Assembly (NCBI GenBank): GCA_023896275.1
Contig: MLDA01000016.1
Coordinates: 1-64,000, forward strand
Reading direction: 5' to 3'
DNA length: 64,000 bases
Origin: Kocuria rosea subsp. polaris
Lineage (GTDB): Bacteria; Actinomycetota; Actinomycetes; Actinomycetales; Micrococcaceae
Part shown: positions 26,734-34,850 of the stretch, one piece after another
Layout of the letters: each line of letters starts with the position of its first letter
Position numbering within the stretch: the stretch's first letter is position 1
Program-made: the position numbers and the translations under genes
The notes under the pieces: generated by a model
What the model was told of the DNA's origin: nothing
What the model saw: the letters and a program-made list of their open reading frames with translations, nothing else
Database searches by the model: none

Positions 26734-28221
26734 TTGATCACGCAACTCACCGCCCGATACATCCTCGGATTCGATGGAACGCAGCACGTGCTGATCACCG
26801 ACGGGCACGTCGTCGTACAAGACGACGAGATCCTCTATGTCGGCACCGACTACGACGGCCCCGTCGACGCGCACCGTGACTTCGGGCAGAGCCTGATCAC
26901 TCCCGGGCTGATCGATCTCGACGCGTTGACCGACATCGACCACATGATCTTCGATTCCTGGCCCTCACCGGAAACGGCGCCGGGCCTGCAGTGGTCGCGG
27001 GACTATTTCGCGAACCGCCGGCGCGACGTCTTCACACCCGAGCAGCGGCAGATCGTGCGGAAGTTCGCGCTCGCCCAGCTGGCGCTGCACGGCGTCACGA
27101 CGTACATGCCCATCGCCTCGGAGATCCACAGCTCGTGGGCCGAGACCTTCGACGAGCTCAAAGGCATGACCGAGACCAGCCTGACCATCGGGTTGCGCGG
27201 ATTCCTTGGACCGGCCTACCGCTCGGGCATCAACGTCACGGACGACGACGGTCAGCGCGTCGTCCTCTTCGACGAAGAAGAAGGACGCAAGGGCCTCGAC
27301 GACGCTCTGCGCTACCTCGACTACGCCGCCGAACTCGAGCATCCTCTGGTCACCGGGGTGCTGCTGCCCTGCCGCATCGAGACGCTCTCCGACGAGCTGA
27401 TGCGCTCCACGGCTCGCGCCGCCGTCGAACGCGACGCGCTGGTGCGCCTGCATTGCCTGCAGTCCCCCGCGGAGGACACGTTCCTGGCAGCACTCACGGG
27501 CCGGACCACACTGGAACAGCTTGACGACACCGGGCTCCTCAGCACGCGGCTCTTGATCCCGCACGGTGTCGTCATCGAGGCGGACGCTCCGGGAGCCACC
27601 GCCGCGGGCGGACCCTTGGACGTCCTGGCCCGGAACAACGTGAGCGTCATCCACTGTCCGCTGACCAGCTTCCACTACGGCAAAGCGCTCAATTCATTCG
27701 ACGCTTTCAAGGCGGCCGGGATCAACATGTGCCTCGGCACGGACTCCTTCCCGCCGGACCTCATCAAGGGCATCGACGTCGGGACCCACCTGGCCCGCGT
27801 GGTCGAGGGGCGTCTCGACGCCGGCAAGGTCTCCGATTTCTTCGACGCCGCCACACTCGGCGGCGCCTCCGCGCTGGGACGCCCCGACCTCGGACGGCTG
27901 GCCCCGGGGGCTCAGGCCGACCTGATGATCGCCTCCTTGGCCGACTTCCGTGACGGGGCGCTCGAGGACCCCTTGCGCACGCTCGTCCTCAACGGATCGG
28001 CCCGCAACGTCACCGACACCTACGTGGCCGGTCGCCCCGTGGTGATCGACGGCGGCCTGCCGGGCATCGACCTGGACGCCCTGCGCGCAGAGGGGCAAAC
28101 CCTCTTCGACCAGATGGTCGCCGCCTATCCCGAGCGGGACTACCGCGGACGCGGCGCTAAGGAGTTGTTCCCCGGAACCTACCCGGCGGCGGAGCGGCTG
28201 CAGGAAATCGGCGGTCAGTAA
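26734..28221 (+). CDS. Amidohydrolase-superfamily protein with an altered first metal motif
   Basis: 495 residues from a TTG start (26734) supported by TTTGGAGGAAAC. The fold is of the metal-dependent amidohydrolase/chlorohydrolase type: LHCLQS, LIPHGVVIE, HCPLTSF and LGTDSFPPD correspond to the later metal and catalytic positions. Where the family normally has a His-x-His after PGxxDxH, this protein reads PGLIDLDALTDIDH, so the first motif lacks the paired histidines. It may bind one metal or use another ligand set. It shares the GntR operator set with its neighbours; the 3' end overlaps the convergent gene at 28215 by 7 bp. Confidence 0.85.
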   Translation: MITQLTARYILGFDGTQHVLITDGHVVVQDDEILYVGTDYDGPVDAHRDFGQSLITPGLIDLDALTDIDHMIFDSWPSPETAPGLQWSRDYFANRRRDVFTPEQRQIVRKFALAQLALHGVTTYMPIASEIHSSWAETFDELKGMTETSLTIGLRGFLGPAYRSGINVTDDDGQRVVLFDEEEGRKGLDDALRYLDYAAELEHPLVTGVLLPCRIETLSDELMRSTARAAVERDALVRLHCLQSPAEDTFLAALTGRTTLEQLDDTGLLSTRLLIPHGVVIEADAPGATAAGGPLDVLARNNVSVIHCPLTSFHYGKALNSFDAFKAAGINMCLGTDSFPPDLIKGIDVGTHLARVVEGRLDAGKVSDFFDAATLGGASALGRPDLGRLAPGAQADLMIASLADFRDGALEDPLRTLVLNGSARNVTDTYVAGRPVVIDGGLPGIDLDALRAEGQTLFDQMVAAYPERDYRGRGAKELFPGTYPAAERLQEIGGQ

Positions 28222-29438
28222 CCCTCGGCGACGGAGAGGACCTTCAGCGCGTCGGCGATCACGCGGCCGTCGTGGATCACGGTGCGATCAGCGCCGCGGT
28301 CCATGACGGTCGAGGCGATCGTCTCGCCGTCGACCAGCACCAGGTCGGCACGGTCGCCGACGGACACGCCGGGCCGATCGGTCACGGACGACAGCCGGGG
28401 CACGTCGTGGCTCATGATCGAGGCACCTCCCACGGTCGCCACGGCCAGAGCGTGCCCGATCAGTTCGTCCTTGCGGAAACCGTTGACGAAGGCCATCTGC
28501 CACGTGCGGTCGAGCAGGTCGCAGTTGCCGTAGGGGCTCCAGTAGTCGCGCTGGCCGTCCTCGCCCAGGCCGATCCTGACGCCGGCTTCGGTCAGCTGCG
28601 CCACCGGGAGGTGGCTCGTGATGCTCGGCGCCACCGTGGTCCACGAGATGTCGAGCTCCGCGAAGAGGTCGACCAGCCGGCGCGTCGTCGCCTCGTCGAC
28701 GCCGCCGAGCCCGAAGGCGTGGGAGATGTTCACCTTGCCCTGCATCCCGAGCGCGCGGGTGCGCTCGGCGATGAGTTCGGTGGAGAACACGCCCATCGTG
28801 CCCATCTCATGGAGGTGAACGTCCACCTCCACCTGGTACTTCTCCGCCAACGCGAAGACCGTGTCGAGATGACGCGCCGGGTCCCGGTCCAACTGGCACG
28901 GGTCGATGCCTCCCATGACGTCGGCGCCGGCCTGCAGCGCGGCTTCCAGGTATTTCTCCGTTCCCGGTTCCCGCAGGATGCCGGCCTGTGGGAAGACCAT
29001 GATCTGCACGTCGGCCGCGTCCGCGAATTTCTCCTTCGCGGCGACCACGGCCTCGTACTTCTCTAGCTTGCAGTCGACGTCGACCTGCGCGAAGGAGCGG
29101 ACGCGCGTGGTGCCGCGGGCGATCATGCGCTCCAGCGTGCCGGCCACGCGCTCATTCAGTCCGATCTCGGCGTCGCGCCAGTTCTCGCGGTCGTTGCTCA
29201 TCATGGCCCAGACGCCGGGTCCCCCGGTGTGCTCGCGGAAAGGCAGGCCGATGCGCGTGGAGTCCAGGTGGACGTGCACGTCGGAGAAGGCGGGAATGAT
29301 GATGCGGCCGCGACCTTCGACGTCGGACGCCTCCAGCACGCGCCGCGGGTCGTGGGCGAGGACCGCCGTAATGCGATCACCGTCGAGATGCACGTCGCTA
29401 GCCTCACCCGCCCAGGGGCGGACATTACTGATGAGCAC
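28215..29438 (-). CDS. Cytosine-deaminase-like amidohydrolase
   Basis: 407 residues. Metal-binding signatures are intact: DVHVHLD (about 53-59), VDVHLHE, NISHAF and GEDGQRDYWSPYGN, the arrangement of the cytosine deaminase / N-isopropylammelide branch. It should deaminate or hydrolyse a heterocyclic or cyclic amide substrate. It starts at ATG 29438; a right half-site of the GntR palindrome lies about 40 bp upstream. Together with the amidohydrolase at 26734 it gives the cluster two different hydrolases, suggesting sequential opening and deamination of an N-heterocycle. Confidence 0.88.
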   Translation of the reverse strand: MLISNVRPWAGEASDVHLDGDRITAVLAHDPRRVLEASDVEGRGRIIIPAFSDVHVHLDSTRIGLPFREHTGGPGVWAMMSNDRENWRDAEIGLNERVAGTLERMIARGTTRVRSFAQVDVDCKLEKYEAVVAAKEKFADAADVQIMVFPQAGILREPGTEKYLEAALQAGADVMGGIDPCQLDRDPARHLDTVFALAEKYQVEVDVHLHEMGTMGVFSTELIAERTRALGMQGKVNISHAFGLGGVDEATTRRLVDLFAELDISWTTVAPSITSHLPVAQLTEAGVRIGLGEDGQRDYWSPYGNCDLLDRTWQMAFVNGFRKDELIGHALAVATVGGASIMSHDVPRLSSVTDRPGVSVGDRADLVLVDGETIASTVMDRGADRTVIHDGRVIADALKVLSVAEGY

Positions 29439-29476
29439 GGAGCTTCCTTTCCGACGGATGATCTAGGTAACATTAA

Positions 29477-29490
29477 AACTGTATACCAAA
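29477..29490. promoter_or_regulatory. GntR/FCD-type operator G3
   Basis: GTATACCAAA (29481-29490) gives the GTATAC core and a perfect right half-site; the left half is degenerate. It lies between the divergently served start at 29438 and the GntR gene end at 29525. Confidence 0.55.
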
Positions 29491-29524
29491 CACGCCCGAC
29501 CGGGAGCCCCGCGCCGCTGAACCG

Positions 29525-30175
29525 TCAGGCCAAACGATGCCCCGTGGCCGCGGCCGCATTGGCCCTGCTGGTTTCGAGATGAGCCAGCACCAGGGGCTCG
29601 ACGACGCCCACATTGCGGCTGGCGATCGCCTCGTAGAGCTCCGCGTGCTCCCGCGCGATTCCGGCGAGATCGTCATGCTGCGAGAGCAGCCAGCGCATCC
29701 GCGCGGAGAGCGATGCCTGCACCTCCAGCAGCAAGTCGTTGCCGGCCATGCGGGTCACAATCTCGTGGAACTGCACACCGGCGCGGCGGGCTTCCAAGGC
29801 TTCCCCCGCCTCGGCGGCACGCAGTTCATCGTCGAGGGCCTGTCGCAGCTCAGCCAGCGCGCTGCGCGTATGCCGCTGCGCCGCCAGCTTGAAGGTCAGG
29901 ACCTCGAGCGAGGCGCGCACCTCGATGAGGTCAGCGATGTCGGAGGCCGTAAATTCGCGCACAATGGCCCAGCTCCGCGGGCGCGGGGTCACGATTCCCT
30001 CAGCAACCAAGGCCTGCAGGGCCTCGCGAACGGGCAGCCGGCTGACGCCGAGTTCTAGGGCGAGATCCCTCTCGACGAGCTTGCTGCCCGGCGCGCGCAC
30101 GCCGTCAACGATCTCGTTGCGAATTCGCTCGGTGACGCGAGCCGCTTCCGATGTGAATCCGGCTTGAGCCGCCAT
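29525..30175 (-). CDS. GntR-family regulator, FCD (FadR-like) subfamily
   Basis: 216 residues from ATG 30175 (GAGGG site upstream). The N-terminal winged helix has PGSKLVERDLALELGVSRLP and VREALQALVAEGIV; the C-terminal FCD helices include EVRASLEVLTFKLAA, QFHEIVTRMAGN (metal-binding His) and a late REHAELYEAI. FCD regulators sense carboxylates and similar small acids. TTTGGTATACCAAA-like palindromes at 26581, 26701, 29477 and 31283 surround every gene of the cluster and fit the FadR-subfamily operator form, so this is the likely local regulator. Confidence 0.92.
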   Translation of the reverse strand: MAAQAGFTSEAARVTERIRNEIVDGVRAPGSKLVERDLALELGVSRLPVREALQALVAEGIVTPRPRSWAIVREFTASDIADLIEVRASLEVLTFKLAAQRHTRSALAELRQALDDELRAAEAGEALEARRAGVQFHEIVTRMAGNDLLLEVQASLSARMRWLLSQHDDLAGIAREHAELYEAIASRNVGVVEPLVLAHLETSRANAAAATGHRLA

Positions 30176-30246
30176 GTTCCCCTCCCTCACCCGTCGATAC
30201 AGCGTTGAGCCGCCTCTCGAGATCTTAGGGTATCGGCGCCGCCGCG

Positions 30247-31233
30247 CTAGTTCGACATGTCGACGTCGTACCCCAGGCCCAGTTCGCGCGCGCGGTCGAA
30301 GGCCAGGCGCCCGACCGCGAGGTCCTGTAAGCCAATACCGACGGAGTTGAACAGTGTGATGTCCTCGCTGGTCTCGCGCCCGACGGCGTCGCCGTTGATG
30401 ACCTGCCCGAGCTCTCCGGCGATGTCCGACGCATCGATCGCCCCTTCGGCCAGCGCCAGCAGATACTCCCCCGACTTCGCGGCAGCGGTTCCCCGATGAT
30501 CGACGATCACGCGGGCGCGGGCCATGCCCACGGAGTCGATTTCCCGCTCTCCGGGCCGCGGGCGCGCCCCGACGGCGTTGATGTGCTGCCCGGGCCGAAA
30601 CCATTCACCGCGGACGATCGGCTCGACCGACGGCGTCAGGGTGCACACAACGTCACTCCCGGCGAAGACCTCCTCGACGCTGCCGACCCCCTCGACGTCC
30701 AGCCCGTGATGCGCGACGGCGTCGCGGAACCGACAAACACGCTCGCTTGTGCGCGACCACACGACGATCCGTTCGATCGGCAGGACGCAGAGCATCGCCT
30801 CGACGTGGGCCACCGCGAGCGCGCCCGCCCCGACCAGTCCCAGCACCCGGGACTCGGGGCGGGCCAAGTGCTTGCTCGCCACCGCGCTGGCCGCGGCCGT
30901 GCGGATCCTCGTCGGCACCCGCCCGTCGAGGATCGCCAGAGTCTCACCGGTGACGTGATGGGTGAGCATGATCGTCGAGCGCTGCGTCGGCAAGCCACGT
31001 CCCACGTTCGAAGGGATGTCGGCCAACAGCTTGACCGAGGCCATCGCCTCGCCCGCGGCCACGCCGGGCATCACGATGAAGCTGGAATCGACGGGCGGGA
31101 CGTGCATAGCCACGGGGGTCGGCTGAGCGGCGGATCCGCGCGCGGCAGCACCGAAGATGCGCTCGATGGCCACGACGGTGGACGGCATCTCGATCGCGGC
31201 CTGCAGCGACGAGGCATTCAGAATCAAAGTCAT
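30247..31233 (-). CDS. Ornithine cyclodeaminase / mu-crystallin family protein
   Basis: 328 residues from ATG 31233; an in-frame ATG at 31272 is an alternative. It has the family's Rossmann part (LGLVGAGALAVAHVEAML) and the substrate-side residues in KLLADIPSN and RTAAASAVASKHLARPES. Members act as amino-acid or imino-acid dehydrogenases, cyclodeaminases or ketimine reductases. Its place in the GntR cluster suggests that the pathway ends in an amino- or imino-acid. The ribosome-binding site before 31233 is weak. Confidence 0.88.
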   Translation of the reverse strand: MTLILNASSLQAAIEMPSTVVAIERIFGAAARGSAAQPTPVAMHVPPVDSSFIVMPGVAAGEAMASVKLLADIPSNVGRGLPTQRSTIMLTHHVTGETLAILDGRVPTRIRTAAASAVASKHLARPESRVLGLVGAGALAVAHVEAMLCVLPIERIVVWSRTSERVCRFRDAVAHHGLDVEGVGSVEEVFAGSDVVCTLTPSVEPIVRGEWFRPGQHINAVGARPRPGEREIDSVGMARARVIVDHRGTAAAKSGEYLLALAEGAIDASDIAGELGQVINGDAVGRETSEDITLFNSVGIGLQDLAVGRLAFDRARELGLGYDVDMSN

Positions 31234-31282
31234 GGGACCAGCGCTCTCGGAGACGGAATGTTCTGGGCACATCCTAGCCTAA

Positions 31283-31296
31283 TTTGGTATTCCAAA
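31283..31296. promoter_or_regulatory. GntR/FCD-type operator G4
   Basis: TTTGGTATTCCAAA, 6 of 7 pairs symmetrical, and extended by A31282 and T31297. It lies 50 bp upstream of the ornithine-cyclodeaminase family gene. Confidence 0.78.
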
Positions 31297-31388
31297 TCTA
31301 GACTCCGGCGGCCCCGGGCCTGATCGCCTCCGCCGAACGGGCCGCCTCGAGTCGACCCTGACACTTGACGTGGATCACACTTTCGGTG

Positions 31389-31410
31389 TTACCTAATGAT
31401 CGTTCGGTAA
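31389..31410. promoter_or_regulatory. PaaR-type operator B, upstream of the paaI-paaK-tetR operon
   Basis: A 22-bp near-perfect palindrome: outer arms TTACC and GGTAA, inner GATC, only two mismatched pairs. Its 16-bp core matches the paaZ site at 11 positions. It lies 21 bp before the thioesterase start. Confidence 0.8.
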
Positions 31411-31430
31411 ATAATTGAGGAGGTCCGCCG

Positions 31431-31883
31431 ATGACAGAGGCCACGACCGAGGACGTAGACGGCACACCCGCGCTCGAGCATCCGATCCTCGCCGACGACC
31501 GCACCGCCGCCTGGCTGGGTTTGAAAGTCCTCCGGCTCGACGACGGCCACGCGACGACCACCATGACGCTGCGCGAGGAGATGCTCAACGGCTTCGGCAT
31601 CGCGCACGGCGGCATGATCTTCGCTTTCGCCGACACCACGTTCGCCCTGGCGTGCAACCCGCACCTCGGCAGCGCCGACACCATCACCGTCGCCTCCGGC
31701 GTCGACGTGAACTTCCTCCGCGCGGGCATCCCCGGCCGCACACTCACCGCGGTTGCCGACCGCCGCGCCCTGACCGGGCGCAGCGGCCTCTACGACGTGC
31801 AGATCCTGCAGTCGGTCCCCGGCGAAGACGACGAGGTCATCGCCGAATTCCGCGGCCGCTCCCGCACCATCCCCCGGCGCTGA
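31431..31883 (+). CDS. paaI: Hotdog-fold thioesterase, PaaI type
   Basis: 150 residues. The catalytic block NGFGIAHGGMIFAFADTTFA (written in part) holds the conserved Asn/His-Gly-Gly and Asp of the PaaI subfamily. PaaI hydrolyses dead-end ring-hydroxylated phenylacetyl-CoA thioesters and frees CoA. ATG 31431 has a strong GAGGAGG site. It is the first gene of the paaI-paaK-tetR unit and sits directly behind operator B. Confidence 0.92.
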   Translation: MTEATTEDVDGTPALEHPILADDRTAAWLGLKVLRLDDGHATTTMTLREEMLNGFGIAHGGMIFAFADTTFALACNPHLGSADTITVASGVDVNFLRAGIPGRTLTAVADRRALTGRSGLYDVQILQSVPGEDDEVIAEFRGRSRTIPRR

Positions 31884-31927
31884 ACCCGCCCAGCCCACCA
31901 CGCACGCAAGAGACGAGGCACGCAACA

Positions 31928-33253
31928 ATGACGCAAGCACCCGCCGAGGCCCTCCGGGACCTGCCCAACCCGTTGGATCCAGAAGAGACGATGAGCCGCG
32001 ATCAGATCGAGTCGATCCAGCTGACCCGGCTCCAGGAGACCCTCGCCTACGCGTACAACCGCGTCCCGTTGTACAAGGAGAAGTACGACGACGCCGGCGT
32101 GCACCCGTCGGACCTCAAGGAGCTCTCCGACCTGGCGAAGTTCCCCTTTACGGAGAAGGAAGACCTGCGCCGGACCTATCCCTTCGGCATGTTCGCCGTC
32201 CCGCGGGAAGAGGTCGCCCGCATCCATGCCTCCTCCGGCACCACGGGTCGTGCCACCGTCGTCGGATACACCAAGAGCGACTTGGAGAACTGGGCGCGCC
32301 TCGGCGCGCGCTGCCTGCGCCTCTCGGGCGTCAAGCCCGGCTGGCGCGTACACAACGCCTACGGCTACGGACTCTTCACCGGCGGGCTCGGCGCGCACGC
32401 CGCCGCCGAACAGCTCGGGGCCACCGTCATCCCCATGTCCGGCGGGCAGACCGAAAAGCAGATCACGCTCATCCAAGACTTCGCCCCGGACGCGATCCTC
32501 TGCACACCCACCTACCTGCTGACGATCGGCGACGCGATGCAGCGCGCCGGCCTCGACCCCCAGGCAACATCACTGAAGAAGGCCGTGCTCGGCGCGGAAC
32601 CCTGGACCGCCGAGATGCGCCACGAGCTCGAGGAGATGTTCGACCTCGACGCGTGCGACATCTACGGCCTCTCCGAGGTCATGGGCCCCGGCGTCGCCGG
32701 CGAATCCGACGCACTCAAGGACGGCTCCCACATCTGGGAGGACCACTTCCGGCCCGAGATCGTCGACGCCTTCGACGAGACCCGCGTCCTCGGCGACGGC
32801 GAGCACGGCGAGCTGGTCTTCACGTCCCTGACGAAGCAGGCCCTGCCGATCATCCGCTACCGCACCCACGATCTGACCCGCCTGCTGCCCGGCACGGCAC
32901 GCCCCGGGCACCGCCGCATGGGGCGCATCACGGGGCGCAGCGACGACATGATCATCCTGCGCGGCGTGAACCTCTTCCCCACTCAGATCGAGGAACTCGT
33001 CCTCAAGGTCGACGGACTCTCCCCGCACTTCCAGCTGGAGATCACCCGGCCAGGGCGCATGGACCAGTTGGCCGTGAAAGTCGAGCGCCGCGAAGACTGC
33101 ACGTCCGATCGATCCGCGGCCGCCGCAGCCGAACTGCAGAAGCTCATCAAGATCCACGTCGGCTCCACGTGCCGGATCGACGTCGTCGACCCGGAATCCC
33201 TGCCGCGCTCGGTGGGCAAGCTCAAGCGCATCCACGACCTGCGCGAGAAGTAG
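31928..33253 (+). CDS. paaK: Phenylacetate-CoA ligase
   Basis: Activates phenylacetate to phenylacetyl-CoA with ATP, the entry step of the pathway whose epoxidase is encoded at 12-16.7 kb. 441 residues; the AMP-binding motif is ASSGTTGRATVVGYT (about 100-114), followed by YGLFTGGLGAH, YGLSEVMGPG and the C-terminal GRSDDMIILRGVN. It starts 44 bp after the thioesterase. The longer frame from 31415 is the thioesterase region in another phase. Confidence 0.96.
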   Translation: MTQAPAEALRDLPNPLDPEETMSRDQIESIQLTRLQETLAYAYNRVPLYKEKYDDAGVHPSDLKELSDLAKFPFTEKEDLRRTYPFGMFAVPREEVARIHASSGTTGRATVVGYTKSDLENWARLGARCLRLSGVKPGWRVHNAYGYGLFTGGLGAHAAAEQLGATVIPMSGGQTEKQITLIQDFAPDAILCTPTYLLTIGDAMQRAGLDPQATSLKKAVLGAEPWTAEMRHELEEMFDLDACDIYGLSEVMGPGVAGESDALKDGSHIWEDHFRPEIVDAFDETRVLGDGEHGELVFTSLTKQALPIIRYRTHDLTRLLPGTARPGHRRMGRITGRSDDMIILRGVNLFPTQIEELVLKVDGLSPHFQLEITRPGRMDQLAVKVERREDCTSDRSAAAAAELQKLIKIHVGSTCRIDVVDPESLPRSVGKLKRIHDLREK

Positions 33254-33282
33254 ACCGCGACCCGCGTGAAAGAATGACGACC

Positions 33283-33912
33283 ATGCCCACGACGACCGAC
33301 ACTGAATCCGGCCACAACGACGGCGCGCGCCGCGGCCGGCCCGGCTACGATCAGGAGACCGTGCTGAACATCGCGGTGCAGGTCTTCAACAAGCACGGCT
33401 ACGACGCCACCTCCATGGGGACGCTGGCCGAGAACCTCGGCATCAGCAAGTCGGCGATCTACCACCACGTGCCATCCAAGGGCGACCTGCTCCGGCTCGC
33501 CCTCGACCACGCGCTGGCCCCGCTCGAGGCCGTCGGCGAGGACAAGCGTGCACGCGAGGGCAGCGCGGGCGAGAGGCTCGAGTTCTTCCTCCGCGGCACG
33601 ATCCGCGTCCTCGTCGAGCGCCAGCAGTACGTCACGCTGCTGCTGCGCCTGCGCGGCAACACGGAGGTCGAGCGTTCGGCGCTCGAGCGCCGCCGTGCGA
33701 TGGACCGCCGGCTCTCCGACCTGGTCGTCGCCGCGCAGCAGGAGGGATCGCTGCGCGCGGACATCGACCCGCGCACGACCACGCGCCTGCTCTTCGGCAC
33801 CATCAACTCGCTGGTCGAGTGGTACCGCCCGGACGGCCCGGTCAGTGCCGTGGCGCTCGAGGAGCATGCTATCGGCATGATGCTCGACGGCCTGCACACC
33901 CGCGGCAAGTAG
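33283..33912 (+). CDS. paaR: TetR-family regulator, probable PaaR
   Basis: 209 residues from ATG 33283 (AAAGAA 8 nt upstream); ATG 33274 in the same frame is also possible. The N-terminal helix-turn-helix is TSMGTLAENLGISKSAIYHHV. It lies 29 bp after paaK in the same unit. Three nearly matching TetR-type palindromes precede paaA, paaI-paaK and paaZ, so it is the best candidate repressor of the phenylacetate regulon, with phenylacetyl-CoA as the expected inducer by analogy with other PaaR proteins. That ligand is inference. Confidence 0.9.
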   Translation: MPTTTDTESGHNDGARRGRPGYDQETVLNIAVQVFNKHGYDATSMGTLAENLGISKSAIYHHVPSKGDLLRLALDHALAPLEAVGEDKRAREGSAGERLEFFLRGTIRVLVERQQYVTLLLRLRGNTEVERSALERRRAMDRRLSDLVVAAQQEGSLRADIDPRTTTRLLFGTINSLVEWYRPDGPVSAVALEEHAIGMMLDGLHTRGK

Positions 33913-33955
33913 ACGCGTCGGCAGCGCACAGCCTTCGACGGTAGGATGACTCGTC

Positions 33956-34684
33956 GTGGATGAGCTCTTCAGTACCCTTTTCAATCAGCCGTTCGGCACC
34001 GACTCCGGGACCCAGGTCGCGCTCGCGGCGATCAGCAGCTTGCTGACCGCCGTCGCCCTCATGCTCCTGGCCCACCGCAACGACCTCGGCTGGTGGGCGC
34101 AGATCCTCGCGGTCTTCGCCGGCCCGCTCGTGCTCGCGCTGACCTTCGGCTACGAGGGTCTGTACTTCGCGGTCCCGGCCCTGGCGGTCGCCGCCTACGG
34201 CCTGTGGCGTTTCAGCTCGTTCGATCTCCGCGGCCGCTTCACGCGTGCCGTCGTGCCCGCACCGCTCACGGCCGGCCGGATCGTCACGGGGCTCGTTCTC
34301 GCAGTCCTGCTCACGGCCGCCCAATGGGGCCCGTTCCTGTTCAACGGCTACGCTTTCGGAGCGGCCACTGGCCGCATCTGGCTCGCATACGCGGCCACCG
34401 CCGTCGTCACGGCGGCGCTCGTGGGCATCGCGAACGGCGTGCGCGCCGCGTGGCTCGCCGTCGTCGTCGGCTCGGCGGGTTCCATCGCTACTCTCTTCGC
34501 GGGCACGCCCCCGTTCGGCACGCTGCTGACGCTCGTGCTGCAGCTGCTCGTCGCCGGCTACGGGTTCTTCGTGTGGGGTGCGCTGCGCCGCTCCGGCGCC
34601 GAGCCGGGCGCGGCCGGCGGGGCCGCACAGCACGACGACGGCGGATCGACCGCCGCCTATCCGCCCAGCCCGTACCGCGACTGA
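33956..34684 (+). CDS. Hypothetical polytopic membrane protein
   Basis: 242 residues from GTG 33956. About six or seven hydrophobic segments fill residues 20-215, then a short polar tail (AGGAAQHDDGGSTAAYPP). The two Trp-Gly motifs (GWWAQI, QWGPFLF) and overall size recall small-molecule transporters such as PnuC, but the match is not strong enough to name. It stands alone between paaR and the terminator at 34718. Confidence 0.75.
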   Translation: MDELFSTLFNQPFGTDSGTQVALAAISSLLTAVALMLLAHRNDLGWWAQILAVFAGPLVLALTFGYEGLYFAVPALAVAAYGLWRFSSFDLRGRFTRAVVPAPLTAGRIVTGLVLAVLLTAAQWGPFLFNGYAFGAATGRIWLAYAATAVVTAALVGIANGVRAAWLAVVVGSAGSIATLFAGTPPFGTLLTLVLQLLVAGYGFFVWGALRRSGAEPGAAGGAAQHDDGGSTAAYPPSPYRD

Positions 34685-34717
34685 CACCCGCCGGCCGCCA
34701 CCCGGCGACGATTTCAG

Positions 34718-34751
34718 GGCCCCGCGAGCATCGTGCGATGTGCGCGGGGCC
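34718..34751 (+). terminator. Terminator after the membrane protein gene
   Basis: GGCCCCGCG (34718-34726) pairs with CGCGGGGCC (34743-34751); the loop itself can form a small CATCG/CGATG hairpin. CTACTTTT follows. Confidence 0.75.
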
Positions 34752-34850
34752 TACTTTTCGTCACAGGTACCACCCGGCTTCGTCCGGGACAATCCCCTTG
34801 CGGTAATTTGGAGATGTCCCTGACTTTCAATGGCGAAAGGCACTACCTCC

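Noticed and set aside
26581-31296. Repeated short palindromes considered as a CRISPR or dispersed repeat array
   Set aside because: The sites are irregularly spaced by kilobases, 14 bp long and placed only in promoters, as expected for operators.
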